From: an uncultured Bacillota bacterium
GTDB taxonomy: Bacteria; Bacillota; Clostridia; Christensenellales; QAND01
DNA length: 14,080 nt
Assembly: GCA_905208455.1 (NCBI GenBank)
Contig: CAJLPK010000043.1
Location: 1 to 14,080, forward strand
Direction: 5' to 3'
The position numbers and the translations under genes were made by a program. Below the pieces are notes generated by a model. The model ran no database searches. It worked only from the letters and a program-made list of their open reading frames with translations, and was not told the DNA's origin. This document shows, piece after piece, positions 1 through 6,536 of the stretch (positions within the stretch are counted from its first letter, which is position 1; each line of letters starts with the position of its first letter).

Positions 1-331
1 CAAAGCAGCAGTGTCCTCTACGACCAAAGGGCGGACGGCCTATAACGCCAGCAAGGCGGGCGGCCTGGGCTTCACAAAGGCATTGGCCGGAGAGGTCATC
101 GGGGATGGGATCCGCGTCAATGGTGTGCTGCCGGGATTTGTGAGAAACAGCCGTACAGATAAGATGTTTGAAACGGATTTTGAGGCGATGGAGATCAGAA
201 GAAAGCGCCTGCCGACACAGCAATTCGGTATGCCGGAAGACATCGGCGTAATGGTCGCCATGCTTGCCAGCGAAAAATGCAAGCTGGCTATCGGCAGCAT
301 CGTGGATATGACAGGCGGATTGTTGCTGTAG
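1..331 (+). CDS. Short-chain dehydrogenase/reductase (SDR), C-terminal part only
   Basis: The gene enters from outside the window, with its reading frame starting at base 2, and ends at TAG 329-331. About 109 codons are visible. They carry the C-terminal half of a classical SDR NAD(P)-dependent oxidoreductase: a VSS segment that can supply the catalytic Ser, then the catalytic YNASK (Tyr-x3-Lys), a long helix after it, an IRVNGVLPGFV stretch (usual form N-x-V-x-PG), and the family ending DMTGG shortly before the stop. The N-terminal Rossmann glycine motif lies outside. The substrate cannot be read from this part; FabG-like 3-oxoacyl-ACP reductase and sugar or steroid dehydrogenase relatives are all possible. 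A terminator follows 14 bases after the stop, so this is the last gene of its transcript. The family call is firm; a specific function is not offered. Confidence 0.88.
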   Translation, partial: KAAVSSTTKGRTAYNASKAGGLGFTKALAGEVIGDGIRVNGVLPGFVRNSRTDKMFETDFEAMEIRRKRLPTQQFGMPEDIGVMVAMLASEKCKLAIGSIVDMTGGLLL

Positions 332-344
332 AGAAGGACGGAGT

Positions 345-387
345 AAAAGCTATGGGGCGTATATGCATCCCATGGCTTTTTCTTTTT
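345..387 (+). terminator. Rho-independent terminator after the SDR gene
   Basis: A 12-bp stem pairs AAAAGCTATGGG (345-356) with CCCATGGCTTTT (369-380), with one T-G wobble. The loop is about 12 bases, and a T-rich tract TTTTTCTTTTT covers 377-387. It separates the SDR gene from the DUF5685 unit downstream. Confidence 0.9.
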
Positions 388-443
388 GGAAAATGGCAGG
401 AAAATGACAATCTAATGGTTGTATAAGAAAACACAGGCTTTAG

Positions 444-472
444 TGGAAAATTCAAAACGAGCATGTTACAAT
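444..472 (+). promoter_or_regulatory. Candidate extended -10 promoter for the DUF5685 unit
   Basis: TACAAT at 467-472 is preceded by TG at 464-465, giving an extended -10 (TGTTACAAT). A weak -35 (TGGAAA, four of six matches) lies 17 bases upstream at 444-449. Transcription would begin around 479, leaving a leader of only about 14 bases that holds the ribosome binding site. It sits between a strong terminator and a strong Shine-Dalgarno, where a promoter is expected. Confidence 0.5.
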
Positions 473-480
473 ATATTTTC

Positions 481-486
481 AGGAGG
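481..486 (+). promoter_or_regulatory. Ribosome binding site deciding the GTG start at 493
   Basis: A perfect AGGAGG lies 6 bases upstream of GTG 493. An in-frame ATG at 463 lies upstream of this site, has no Shine-Dalgarno and overlaps the likely -10 element, so it is not the start. Confidence 0.85.
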
Positions 487-492
487 TGCGCC

Positions 493-1320
493 GTGTTTGG
501 GTATATATCGCCGATAGAATCGGAGATGGAAACAGAGGATCAGGCCACCTTCCGAGCCTTCTATTGCGGGACATGTAAACAAATGGGCTGGCCGGCGCGC
601 ATGGCGCTAAGCTATGAATGTGCTTTTTTGGCGACAGTCCAGTCCGGATGCGGGCCGGCACAAGCTGTTTGTACAAGACGCTGCCCGGTAAAGCCGTATA
701 AGAAGGTAAAAATGATTTTATCTGAAGAGACGCGCTATGCGGCTGATGTCAATACGCTTTTGGCCTATTATGATTTATGCGATAAGATCAACGACGGCGC
801 CGGGCGGATGATCCGCGTCATGAGACATGCGTTTAAGCCAAAAGTGAGAAGGATTCGTAAAAAAATGCCGCAGATTGATGATACGATCCGGCATCAATTG
901 TCATTGCTGGATGCGTTGCAGAAGGCAAACAGCGAGGATGTAGATGCGACTGCAGATACCTTTGCCGTGCTGCTGCAGACGGTAGCAGCGCCCGGCGCGG
1001 ATAAAAAGGGGCCGCTGGGCCGATTTTTCTATAATATCGGCCGTTGGATCTATCTTCAAGATGCAATGAATGATTTTGAACAGGATATCTATGACAAGCA
1101 GTATAATGTTTTGGTAAACCGATACCATGGCCTAGCAGAGGCGCAGGAAGCAATGGAGTTTTCGCTTTGGCATACTTTGGGCGAGGCGGATCTCTGTATC
1201 GAGCAGCTGAATCCTGGCAGGCAGTCTGCGGGCATTATAGAGCATATGTTAGTTTGTGCGCTGCCGGAGAAAACACAGGCAGCCTTGGATAGAGGAGGAG
1301 AAAGCGCTGAACCCGTATGA
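493..1320 (+). CDS. DUF5685 family protein
   Basis: This gene encodes a 275-residue protein of unknown biochemical function that I place in the DUF5685 family. The placement rests on the MFGYISP start, a CxxC pair (C25, C28) just after it, further cysteines at 43, 60 and 64, a YYDLCDK segment near residue 92, and a Gly-Arg-Trp segment leading into Asp-rich YLQDAMNDFEQD (188-199). The two Asp-rich helices recall the all-helical prenyltransferase-like layout, which is only a loose resemblance. No signal peptide or membrane segment is evident, so it is probably cytoplasmic. The GTG start is set by the AGGAGG at 481-486. The end overlaps the J-domain gene by about 14 bases, which implies coupled translation. 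From memory, DUF5685 genes often sit beside J-domain genes in Clostridia, which supports both calls. Family call fairly sure; function unknown. Confidence 0.82.
   Translation: MFGYISPIESEMETEDQATFRAFYCGTCKQMGWPARMALSYECAFLATVQSGCGPAQAVCTRRCPVKPYKKVKMILSEETRYAADVNTLLAYYDLCDKINDGAGRMIRVMRHAFKPKVRRIRKKMPQIDDTIRHQLSLLDALQKANSEDVDATADTFAVLLQTVAAPGADKKGPLGRFFYNIGRWIYLQDAMNDFEQDIYDKQYNVLVNRYHGLAEAQEAMEFSLWHTLGEADLCIEQLNPGRQSAGIIEHMLVCALPEKTQAALDRGGESAEPV
1293..1298 (+). promoter_or_regulatory. Ribosome binding site pointing to a CTG start
   Basis: AGGAGG lies inside the end of the DUF5685 gene. The only usable in-frame codon at proper spacing is CTG at 1307, 8 bases downstream. The in-frame ATG at 1256 lies 37 bases before this site and has no comparable Shine-Dalgarno. 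Confidence 0.65.
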
Positions 1321-1954
1321 TGTACTGGGCGTAAAACCAGGGGCCAGTGAAGAGGAAATCAAAAAGGCATATCGGAGCTTAGTAAAAAAATGGCATCCGG
1401 ATCAATACCAAAATACGCCAAAGCACGATGAAGCGGTGGAAAAGATGAAGGAAATCAACGCCGCGTATGATATGCTTACAGGGAAGAATGTAACGCCGAA
1501 CTTTGGCCAGCAGGGCGGAGCCGGCTATGGGGGTGCTTATGGCCAGCAGGGCTATGCTGGACAGGGACAGAATGCGACCAAGGAACAGATTTTCCAGTAT
1601 GTGCGCATGCTGCTGCAAATGGGAGATTGGCGGCGTGCAGAAATGTTTTTGACGCAGGTGCAGGAGCGCACGGCGGAATGGCATTTTCTGATGGGGATGA
1701 TCTTTTGGCAGAGCGGGCGGTATGATAGCGCACGCATCCATTTGACGCAGGCTGTGCAAATGGATCCTTCCAATGCAGAGTATCGGCAAAACAAAGAGCA
1801 ATTTGAAAAAAGAGGCACGCAATTCCGCGGCGGGCGGCGAAGAGCTGTGACAAACCAGGATATTTTTTGCTGCAGCACGCTGTGCGCACTCAGCTCGGTA
1901 TCCATGTGCCGGGGCGGCGGGTTGCCGTGTATGTTTTTTCCGTTCTATTGTTAG
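1307..1954 (+). CDS. J-domain (DnaJ-like) protein with TPR region and Cys-rich tail
   Basis: The predicted protein has 215 residues when read from CTG 1307. Residues 1-60 form a J domain opening NPYDVLGV, with the essential HPD tripeptide at 30-32, the surface that stimulates the ATPase of an Hsp70 (DnaK). Residues 65-90 are a Gly/Gln/Tyr-rich linker. Residues 92-165 look like two TPR-type helical hairpins (GDWRRAEMFL and GRYDSARIHL), suited to protein binding. The last 30 residues hold six cysteines (188, 189, 193, 201, 208, 215), possibly a metal site or membrane-associated tail. There is no DnaJ zinc-finger or C-terminal substrate domain, so this is a type III J protein, not DnaJ itself. 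A start at ATG 1256 would add 17 basic, non-homologous residues. It overlaps the DUF5685 gene and precedes a membrane-protein gene, so the three probably act together. The partner is unknown. Confidence 0.85.
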   Translation: MNPYDVLGVKPGASEEEIKKAYRSLVKKWHPDQYQNTPKHDEAVEKMKEINAAYDMLTGKNVTPNFGQQGGAGYGGAYGQQGYAGQGQNATKEQIFQYVRMLLQMGDWRRAEMFLTQVQERTAEWHFLMGMIFWQSGRYDSARIHLTQAVQMDPSNAEYRQNKEQFEKRGTQFRGGRRRAVTNQDIFCCSTLCALSSVSMCRGGGLPCMFFPFYC

Positions 1955-1983
1955 GCTGAGGGGGAGAGGAGTCTCGTATCTGT

Positions 1984-2514
1984 ATGGGCGTTAAGAAAAG
2001 ACAGGCAAAGGGCAGTCGTTATACCGCGCTTGCTTGCATGTTTGGTATGATGATTTGCTTATTTTTATATGTTTCGGTTCTGATGCCGCGCTTTATGACG
2101 ATTGTTATGCTGTTTTTGGCCAGCTCTCTGTTGGGGTGCATTGTCGTTGAGGGGGAATTTGGCAAGGCATTTTGGGTGTATGTAGCAACAAGCATATTTG
2201 GGTTGTTTATGGTGGGGGGCATCTATGGAATGATGCCATACTTCCTGTTTTGCGGGTGGTATCCCATCTTAAAGTTTGCTTTGGAGGAATCCAGAGACAA
2301 AATCATGGTATTTGCCATCAAGATGATGCTGTTCAATTTGCTGCTGGCATTGGCGATCTTTTTAGCGCCGCAGCCCGTATTTACCCCTTATGCTACGAAT
2401 TTACCGGCTTGGCTGATGGCGATCATTCTCAATGCTTTCTTTTTGCTCTATGATGTATGGAGTTCTTTGGTGGCATTGGTATATGCCAATCATATCAGAG
2501 GACACTTATTGTAG
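1984..2514 (+). CDS. Multi-pass membrane protein of unknown function
   Basis: This gene encodes a 176-residue hydrophobic protein with a short basic N-terminus (VKKRQAKGSR) and about five or six membrane-spanning stretches, roughly at residues 13-34, 36-55, 60-80, 83-98, 112-128 and 141-166. Positively charged residues before the first span suggest the N-terminus lies inside the cell. The middle segment GWYPILKFALE and a final helix containing LLYDVWSSL resemble small uncharacterised clostridial membrane proteins, but I cannot name a family. The start ATG lies about 12 bases after AGAGGAG (1965-1971), and the gap from the J-domain gene is 29 bases, so it is probably in the same transcript. 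A terminator follows directly. It could be a membrane partner for the two upstream proteins; that is inference from position alone. Confidence 0.78.
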   Translation: MGVKKRQAKGSRYTALACMFGMMICLFLYVSVLMPRFMTIVMLFLASSLLGCIVVEGEFGKAFWVYVATSIFGLFMVGGIYGMMPYFLFCGWYPILKFALEESRDKIMVFAIKMMLFNLLLALAIFLAPQPVFTPYATNLPAWLMAIILNAFFLLYDVWSSLVALVYANHIRGHLL

Positions 2515-2520
2515 AGAAAT

Positions 2521-2549
2521 AAAAAGCGCCGTATAGAGGCGCTTTTTTT
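2521..2549 (+). terminator. Rho-independent terminator after the membrane-protein gene
   Basis: A 10-bp stem pairs AAAAAGCGCC (2521-2530) with GGCGCTTTTT (2538-2547) across a 7-base loop, followed by T-runs to 2549. The A-run on the left arm means it could also stop transcription on the - strand. Confidence 0.93.
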
Positions 2550-2558
2550 GTTATATGC

Positions 2559-2587
2559 TTGACAAGAAACAGTATAAATAATAATAT
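2559..2587 (+). promoter_or_regulatory. Promoter of the arsR-family gene
   Basis: A perfect TTGACA -35 (2559-2564) is followed after 17 bases by TAATAT (2582-2587), a four-of-six -10 in a very AT-rich stretch. It lies just after a terminator and 43 bases before the GTG start, so the ArsR-family gene has its own promoter. Confidence 0.75.
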
Positions 2588-2611
2588 CAGCATAAATAAA
2601 TATATTATCAT
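2578..2611. promoter_or_regulatory. Candidate ArsR operator, imperfect inverted repeat
   Basis: ATAATAATAT (2578-2587) and ATATTATCAT (2602-2611) are inverted repeats matching at 9 of 10 positions around a 14-base spacer. They overlap the -10 and the expected transcription start. ArsR/SmtB repressors often bind AT-rich inverted repeats at their own promoters, so autoregulation is plausible. The base composition makes chance repeats likely, so confidence is limited. Confidence 0.4.
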
Positions 2612-2629
2612 TGAGGGGAAGGAAGCATC

Positions 2630-3052
2630 GTGGAGAACAATTCGGAAAGCAGGGGATACGAGCAGGAAGCCGTACAGCATCATGAGGGGAGGCAGGCTGT
2701 ATCGGAAACGGTAGAGCCCGTACGCAAAATGAGCCAAATGCGGCAGCTGGTCATGGATTACGGAATGAGCCAGCAGGCCGCGCAGTTTTTCAAGACGTTT
2801 GCGGACGGTACGAGGCTCCGGCTTTTGCAGGCACTGAGCGTACGGGAGATGTGTGTCACGGACCTGTGCCATTTATTAGAAATGTCTCAGCCGGCAGTGT
2901 CCAATCATTTGCGCGTATTGAATAACCAGCATATCGTAAAATCCAGGCGCAGCGGGAAAAATATTTTTTATTCGCTGGATGGGTGGCATATCAATGCGAT
3001 CATTGGGATGGCGATGGAGTATCTATCGATGAACGGAGCGCAGCTCTGGTGA
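2630..3052 (+). CDS. ArsR/SmtB-family winged-helix transcriptional repressor
   Basis: This gene encodes a 140-residue DNA-binding regulator. Residues 1-45 are an unusual polar extension with a His-His pair near residue 17. The winged helix follows: FADGTRLRLLQAL (helix 1-2), EMCVTDL (the ELCV-type box), the recognition helix MSQPAVSNHLRVL, then a wing ending at FYSLDGWHI. The EMCVTDL box keeps the first Cys of the ArsR/CadC metal motif but has Thr where CadC has the second Cys. In the helix 5 site used by SmtB/CzrA, only one His (in LDGWH) lines up; the other ligand positions read Gly, Tyr and Met. A classic metal site is therefore incomplete, and the signal may be another metal arrangement, a thiol or something else. 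The start is GTG after AGGGGAAGGA at 2614-2623. No efflux pump or other obvious target is adjacent. Confidence 0.88.
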   Translation: MENNSESRGYEQEAVQHHEGRQAVSETVEPVRKMSQMRQLVMDYGMSQQAAQFFKTFADGTRLRLLQALSVREMCVTDLCHLLEMSQPAVSNHLRVLNNQHIVKSRRSGKNIFYSLDGWHINAIIGMAMEYLSMNGAQLW

Positions 3053-3064
3053 ACACGGAGCCGT

Positions 3065-3093
3065 TTGCATATTCATGCCCCCTCGCCTATAAT
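3065..3093 (+). promoter_or_regulatory. Promoter of the FHA/SEDS/PBP unit
   Basis: A perfect TATAAT (3088-3093) stands 17 bases after TTGCAT (3065-3070, matching the TTG core of the -35). The -10 sits inside a small palindrome, CCTAT-A-ATAGG (3086-3096). Transcription would start near 3100, which excludes coding starts before that point. Confidence 0.72.
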
Positions 3094-3109
3094 AGGGCAT
3101 AACTACCGG

Positions 3110-3116
3110 AAAGGAG
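3110..3116 (+). promoter_or_regulatory. Ribosome binding site deciding a TTG start
   Basis: AAAGGAG stands 11 bases before the in-frame TTG at 3128. GTG 3118 and TTG 3121 are closer but out of frame, and TTG 3065 lies in the promoter itself. Confidence 0.65.
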
Positions 3117-3127
3117 CGTGTTGGCAT

Positions 3128-3592
3128 TTGACCGATACAGTCATAAGCATTGTGACCGACATATCCAGGTTCTGGTTTTTGTTGATTACACTTTATATTC
3201 TGATACGATTGATCGACAATTCCCTATCGGAATATTCTTTCCGCAAGGAGATGCTCAACTACGGGCCGGGACAGATCTTCGGGGAACTGGTCATACAGCA
3301 AAAGACAACGAAAAATCGATTGAAGCCGCCCACGCAGCGGTATGGTTTGAAGTGGGAGAACACCATTGGAAGCCATCGGCTCTGTGATGTGTGCGTAGAG
3401 GATGAGGCCGTGGCAAAGCGCCATGCTGTTTTGTATATGGCCAGAGGCCAAGCATATATTTCGCCTTTGGGGCACGCGGAGGTCATGATCAACGGAAAGC
3501 CAGCGGAAAAAGGGGAAGAGGTTTATGATGGCGACGTACTGACGCTTGGCAATACAAGCTTAAGACTAAACCTTTACACAGAGGAGGCGTAG
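3128..3592 (+). CDS. Membrane-anchored FHA-domain-like protein
   Basis: This gene encodes a 154-residue protein with one N-terminal membrane span (about residues 14-29, FWFLLITLYILIRLI) and a C-terminal beta-rich domain (about 75-150) that fits the forkhead-associated fold. Visible landmarks are TIGSH (80-83, usually IGR), KRHA (97-100, from the S-R-x-H-A motif), ING (121-123) and a final DGDVLTLGNTSLRL. FHA domains normally bind phosphothreonine. Here two key contacts differ: the Arg of IGR is Ser82 and the Ser before RxH is Ala96, while the His and Asn remain, so phosphopeptide binding is uncertain. The start is TTG 3128, judged from the AAAGGAG and the promoter. It lies one base upstream of the SEDS gene, an arrangement like the FHA genes beside rodA/pbpA in actinobacteria, so a role in tethering or regulating the peptidoglycan enzymes is a reasonable inference. 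Confidence 0.82.
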   Translation: MTDTVISIVTDISRFWFLLITLYILIRLIDNSLSEYSFRKEMLNYGPGQIFGELVIQQKTTKNRLKPPTQRYGLKWENTIGSHRLCDVCVEDEAVAKRHAVLYMARGQAYISPLGHAEVMINGKPAEKGEEVYDGDVLTLGNTSLRLNLYTEEA

Positions 3593-3593
3593 G

Positions 3594-5129
3594 ATGTCTA
3601 GAAGCCGTAAACGCAGACCCAGCCTGACAGGCGTGGTCTTTATGATGATACTGTTTGATATCAGCGCCTTTGCCATCTTGATCATGAACAGCGAAACGTT
3701 TGATCCGCTTTCCCTGGTTGCCATGGCGGCTACGGTGCTGCTGCTGATCTTTCAGTATTTTATACTGTCGGTATTTTTCCCGAATTGTGACCGTACGGTA
3801 CTGGTCATCGCCAACTTTTTGGTGTCCGTAGGGCTGATCATCCAGTTCCGGATTTCTCCCAGCGTAGCGATGAAACAGCTGGTCTGGATCGGCGTTGGTA
3901 TGGTCTGTATGATTGTGACGACCTTGGCCATTCGCCGGTCAAAAATTTGGCCGACGCTATGGAAGATTCTCATTGTGCTCAGCGGACTGTTTTTGGCATC
4001 CGCCGTGGTGCTGGGCTCTGAAAAGTTTGGCGCCAGCAACTGGATCAACCTGGGCCCCTTTTCGTTCCAGCCGTCGGAATTTGTTAAGATCATGCTGATC
4101 TTTGTGCTGGCAGCCTTGCTGGGACGCGAGAGGAACATGAAAACCATGATCCTGGCGGCCTGCTATGTAGGCGCGTGTTTATTGCTGCTGCTTTTGCAAA
4201 AGGATCTGGGCGCGGCGCTGCTGTATGCGGGAACCGCTATCATCATGCTGTACATCGCCACGGGCAGCAAGCTGCTGGTGGCGGGCTCGGCTGCGGTCGG
4301 AGCCGGCGGCGCTTTTGCGGCCTACAAGATGTTTTCGCATGTGCGGGTGCGCGTCGCATTATGGGAAAATCCTTGGGCGATGTACGAAAAGCAGGGGTAT
4401 CAGGTCGTACAGGGACTCATTGCCATTGCAAGCGGCGGTTTGTTCGGCCTGGGACTGATGCAGGGCGCGCCGAAATCCATCCCGGCAGCGCATACGGATT
4501 ATATTTTTGCTGTCATCTGTTCGGAATTTGGCATCCTGTTTGGGCTGGCGCTGCTGGCGTTTTATCTGATTTTTATTATCCGAGGGGCGATCATCGCCAT
4601 GGACTGCCGCAACAGCTTTGATGCTTTGGTGGCCATTGGCTGTGTATCCATGCTGGCGCTGCAAAGCTTTATCATCATAGGGGGCGTGACGAAATTCATC
4701 CCGCTGACAGGCATTACCATGCCGTTTGTCTCCTATGGCGGCAGCAGCATATTATCCTGCTTTTTCATACTGGGGATCCTGGAAGGGCTTGCTGTAAAAA
4801 ATGGAGATGCGGACGAGGTAGAGTTTGCTGAATGGAACGAACAGCAGGAGGCCTGGGAGGATGGCTACGATGAGGATGATTACGATTACGACTACGACGG
4901 CTATGAAAACGATTATGGCTATGATGATGTATATGAAGAAGAATCGTATTATGAGGAGCGTTCCTATACCAGCAGGCGCAGTAGGCAGACAGAGCCGGAG
5001 CCGATGACAAGACGAGAGGCCAAACGCCAAGCCAAGCAGGCCAAGGCACAGGCAAAAGAGGAATATAAGCAGGCGAAGCAAAGAGCCAAGGAGCAAGTGA
5101 AACGAAGAAATCGGAGGACGGGCAGATGA
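3594..5129 (+). CDS. SEDS peptidoglycan glycosyltransferase (FtsW/RodA/SpoVE family)
   Basis: The protein has 511 residues; residues 15-400 are a polytopic SEDS core with about ten membrane spans. SEDS proteins polymerise lipid II into glycan strands with a class B PBP partner. Visible family motifs are WINLGPFSFQPSEFVKI (150-166), QKDLGAALLY (202-211), NPW (259-261), the AHTD motif with the probable catalytic Asp302, and the C-terminal PFVSYGGSS (377-385). Residues 405-455 form a strikingly Asp/Glu/Tyr-rich tail, and 462-511 a Lys/Arg/Ala/Gln-rich, probably helical segment. Neither belongs to the usual core, and typical members are near 370-430 residues. The ATG follows GAGGAGG (3581-3587), starts 1 base after the FHA gene and overlaps the PBP gene. 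Whether it serves division, elongation or sporulation cannot be decided here, so no symbol is given. Confidence 0.94.
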   Translation: MSRSRKRRPSLTGVVFMMILFDISAFAILIMNSETFDPLSLVAMAATVLLLIFQYFILSVFFPNCDRTVLVIANFLVSVGLIIQFRISPSVAMKQLVWIGVGMVCMIVTTLAIRRSKIWPTLWKILIVLSGLFLASAVVLGSEKFGASNWINLGPFSFQPSEFVKIMLIFVLAALLGRERNMKTMILAACYVGACLLLLLLQKDLGAALLYAGTAIIMLYIATGSKLLVAGSAAVGAGGAFAAYKMFSHVRVRVALWENPWAMYEKQGYQVVQGLIAIASGGLFGLGLMQGAPKSIPAAHTDYIFAVICSEFGILFGLALLAFYLIFIIRGAIIAMDCRNSFDALVAIGCVSMLALQSFIIIGGVTKFIPLTGITMPFVSYGGSSILSCFFILGILEGLAVKNGDADEVEFAEWNEQQEAWEDGYDEDDYDYDYDGYENDYGYDDVYEEESYYEERSYTSRRSRQTEPEPMTRREAKRQAKQAKAQAKEEYKQAKQRAKEQVKRRNRRTGR

Positions 5130-6535
5130 AGGAGTTAAGAGGACATATTCGGTCCGTACTCATCGGATTCATTGTACTGTTTCTCGTCTTAGGCGCATAC
5201 ATCGGATACACCGTTACGACAAACGGCACCCGATGGTTTGTATCCTCCTATAACCCTGTATTAAAGCAGCAGAAGGAGAATGTAAAGGCGGGCTCTATCT
5301 TGGATCGCAATTATGTGGTATTGGCGGAAAGCGATGATGACGGCGACCGCATATACAATAAGGATGCGACGGTGCGGAAAGCGATGAGCCATACGGTAGG
5401 CGATCCCTACGGCATAGCGTCGGCAGGGATCGAATCCTTCCATGCCAAATACCTGTTAGGATTTTCCGGCAACATCTTTGAGCGCATCTACCAATCCATT
5501 ACAATGGATAAGCGCATAGGAGACAACGTTGTCTGTACCGTAGACAGCAAGCTGGCTGCATATATCTATGATAAAATGGGAGACAGAAGCGGCGCAGTCG
5601 TGGTGATGAATTATAAAACCGGGGAAATTTTGGCTTCGGTATCTACGCCGGGCTTTGACCCCAAAACCATCAAAGAGCCCTCGGAGGACGATACGGGGAG
5701 CCAGCTGGTGAACCGGGCGACCATGGGCAAATATACGCCTGGCTCTGTCTTTAAGCTGGTTACGGCGGCGGCTGTGCTGGAATACAAGCCGGAGCTTGCC
5801 GATAAAACCTATACCTGTACCGGCGAGGTGGATTATGGCGAAGATGGAAAGGTGACCTGTTCCGGCGGAGCGGTACACGGAGAACTGGACCTGAACGGGG
5901 CCGTGACAAAATCGTGCAACTGTGTGTTTGCGCAGATCGCAGAGGACCTGGGACAAAGCAACCTGAAGAAGATGGCGGAGAAGCTGGGCTATAATGAGGA
6001 TTTCCTCTTTGATGACCTGATGATCTACCAATCCAGCTATGACCTAAGCGATGCCAGGGACATTGACTATGCATGGTCCTCTGTGGGGCAGTATAAGGAC
6101 ACGGCCAGCCCCATGCATGTTTGCATGATTACGTCTGCCATCGCCAACGACGGCGTGATGATGGAGCCTAAGCTTATCAAGAGCGTAATGAACTACCGCA
6201 ATTTTGAGTATATCAAGATGACCAGCAACACCTACCGCCGCTGTATGAGCCAGCAAACGGCTGAGCAGCTGCAGGAAATGATGGTCAACGTCGTAAAAAA
6301 CGGAACGGGGAAATCCGCAGCCGTCAAGGGCGTGACGGTCGCCGGCAAGACGGGTACGGCGGAGGTATCGGACAATAAGGAGACAAAACCGCACGCTTGG
6401 TTTACCGGCTTTATCCAGGATGAGGAGTATCCTTATGCCATTGTTGTTATGATCGAAAATGCGGGCGGCGGCGGAAGCCAGGCAGCGCCCATTGCGGCCT
6501 CTGTATTGAAGAAAACCATGGAGTTGATCAAATAG
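5126..6535 (+). CDS. Class B penicillin-binding protein (peptidoglycan transpeptidase)
   Basis: This gene encodes a 469-residue membrane-anchored DD-transpeptidase that crosslinks glycan strands outside the cell. One N-terminal span covers about residues 9-30. The GSILDRN motif (56-62), followed by VVLA, marks the class B dimerisation domain. The transpeptidase domain has SVFK with nucleophile Ser207 (207-210), SCN (263-265) and KTGT (408-411), so all three active-site motifs are intact. No PASTA repeats follow; the protein stops soon after the catalytic domain. It is on the small side for class B PBPs and resembles the PbpA type found next to SEDS genes. It overlaps the SEDS gene by four bases (ATGA), so the pair is translationally coupled, as expected for partners that work as a complex. 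Confidence 0.94.
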   Translation: MKELRGHIRSVLIGFIVLFLVLGAYIGYTVTTNGTRWFVSSYNPVLKQQKENVKAGSILDRNYVVLAESDDDGDRIYNKDATVRKAMSHTVGDPYGIASAGIESFHAKYLLGFSGNIFERIYQSITMDKRIGDNVVCTVDSKLAAYIYDKMGDRSGAVVVMNYKTGEILASVSTPGFDPKTIKEPSEDDTGSQLVNRATMGKYTPGSVFKLVTAAAVLEYKPELADKTYTCTGEVDYGEDGKVTCSGGAVHGELDLNGAVTKSCNCVFAQIAEDLGQSNLKKMAEKLGYNEDFLFDDLMIYQSSYDLSDARDIDYAWSSVGQYKDTASPMHVCMITSAIANDGVMMEPKLIKSVMNYRNFEYIKMTSNTYRRCMSQQTAEQLQEMMVNVVKNGTGKSAAVKGVTVAGKTGTAEVSDNKETKPHAWFTGFIQDEEYPYAIVVMIENAGGGGSQAAPIAASVLKKTMELIK

Positions 6536-6536
6536 G

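Noticed and set aside
463..492. Upstream ATG start for the DUF5685 gene
   Set aside because: It overlaps the likely -10 element, has no Shine-Dalgarno, and adds residues not expected before the MFGY start; GTG 493 has a perfect AGGAGG.
1856..1954. Frameshift at the end of the J-TPR gene
   Set aside because: The other frames give no better continuation, and the present frame keeps a cysteine-rich tail of the kind expected, so an intact end is more likely.
3065..3127. Longer FHA protein starting at TTG 3065
   Set aside because: This stretch contains the TTGCAT/TATAAT promoter and the Shine-Dalgarno, so it is untranslated leader and promoter.
4825..5229. Overlapping open frames on both strands across the SEDS tail
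   Set aside because: They are produced by the low-complexity GA/TA-rich repeat and carry no recognisable domain; the SEDS frame explains the region.
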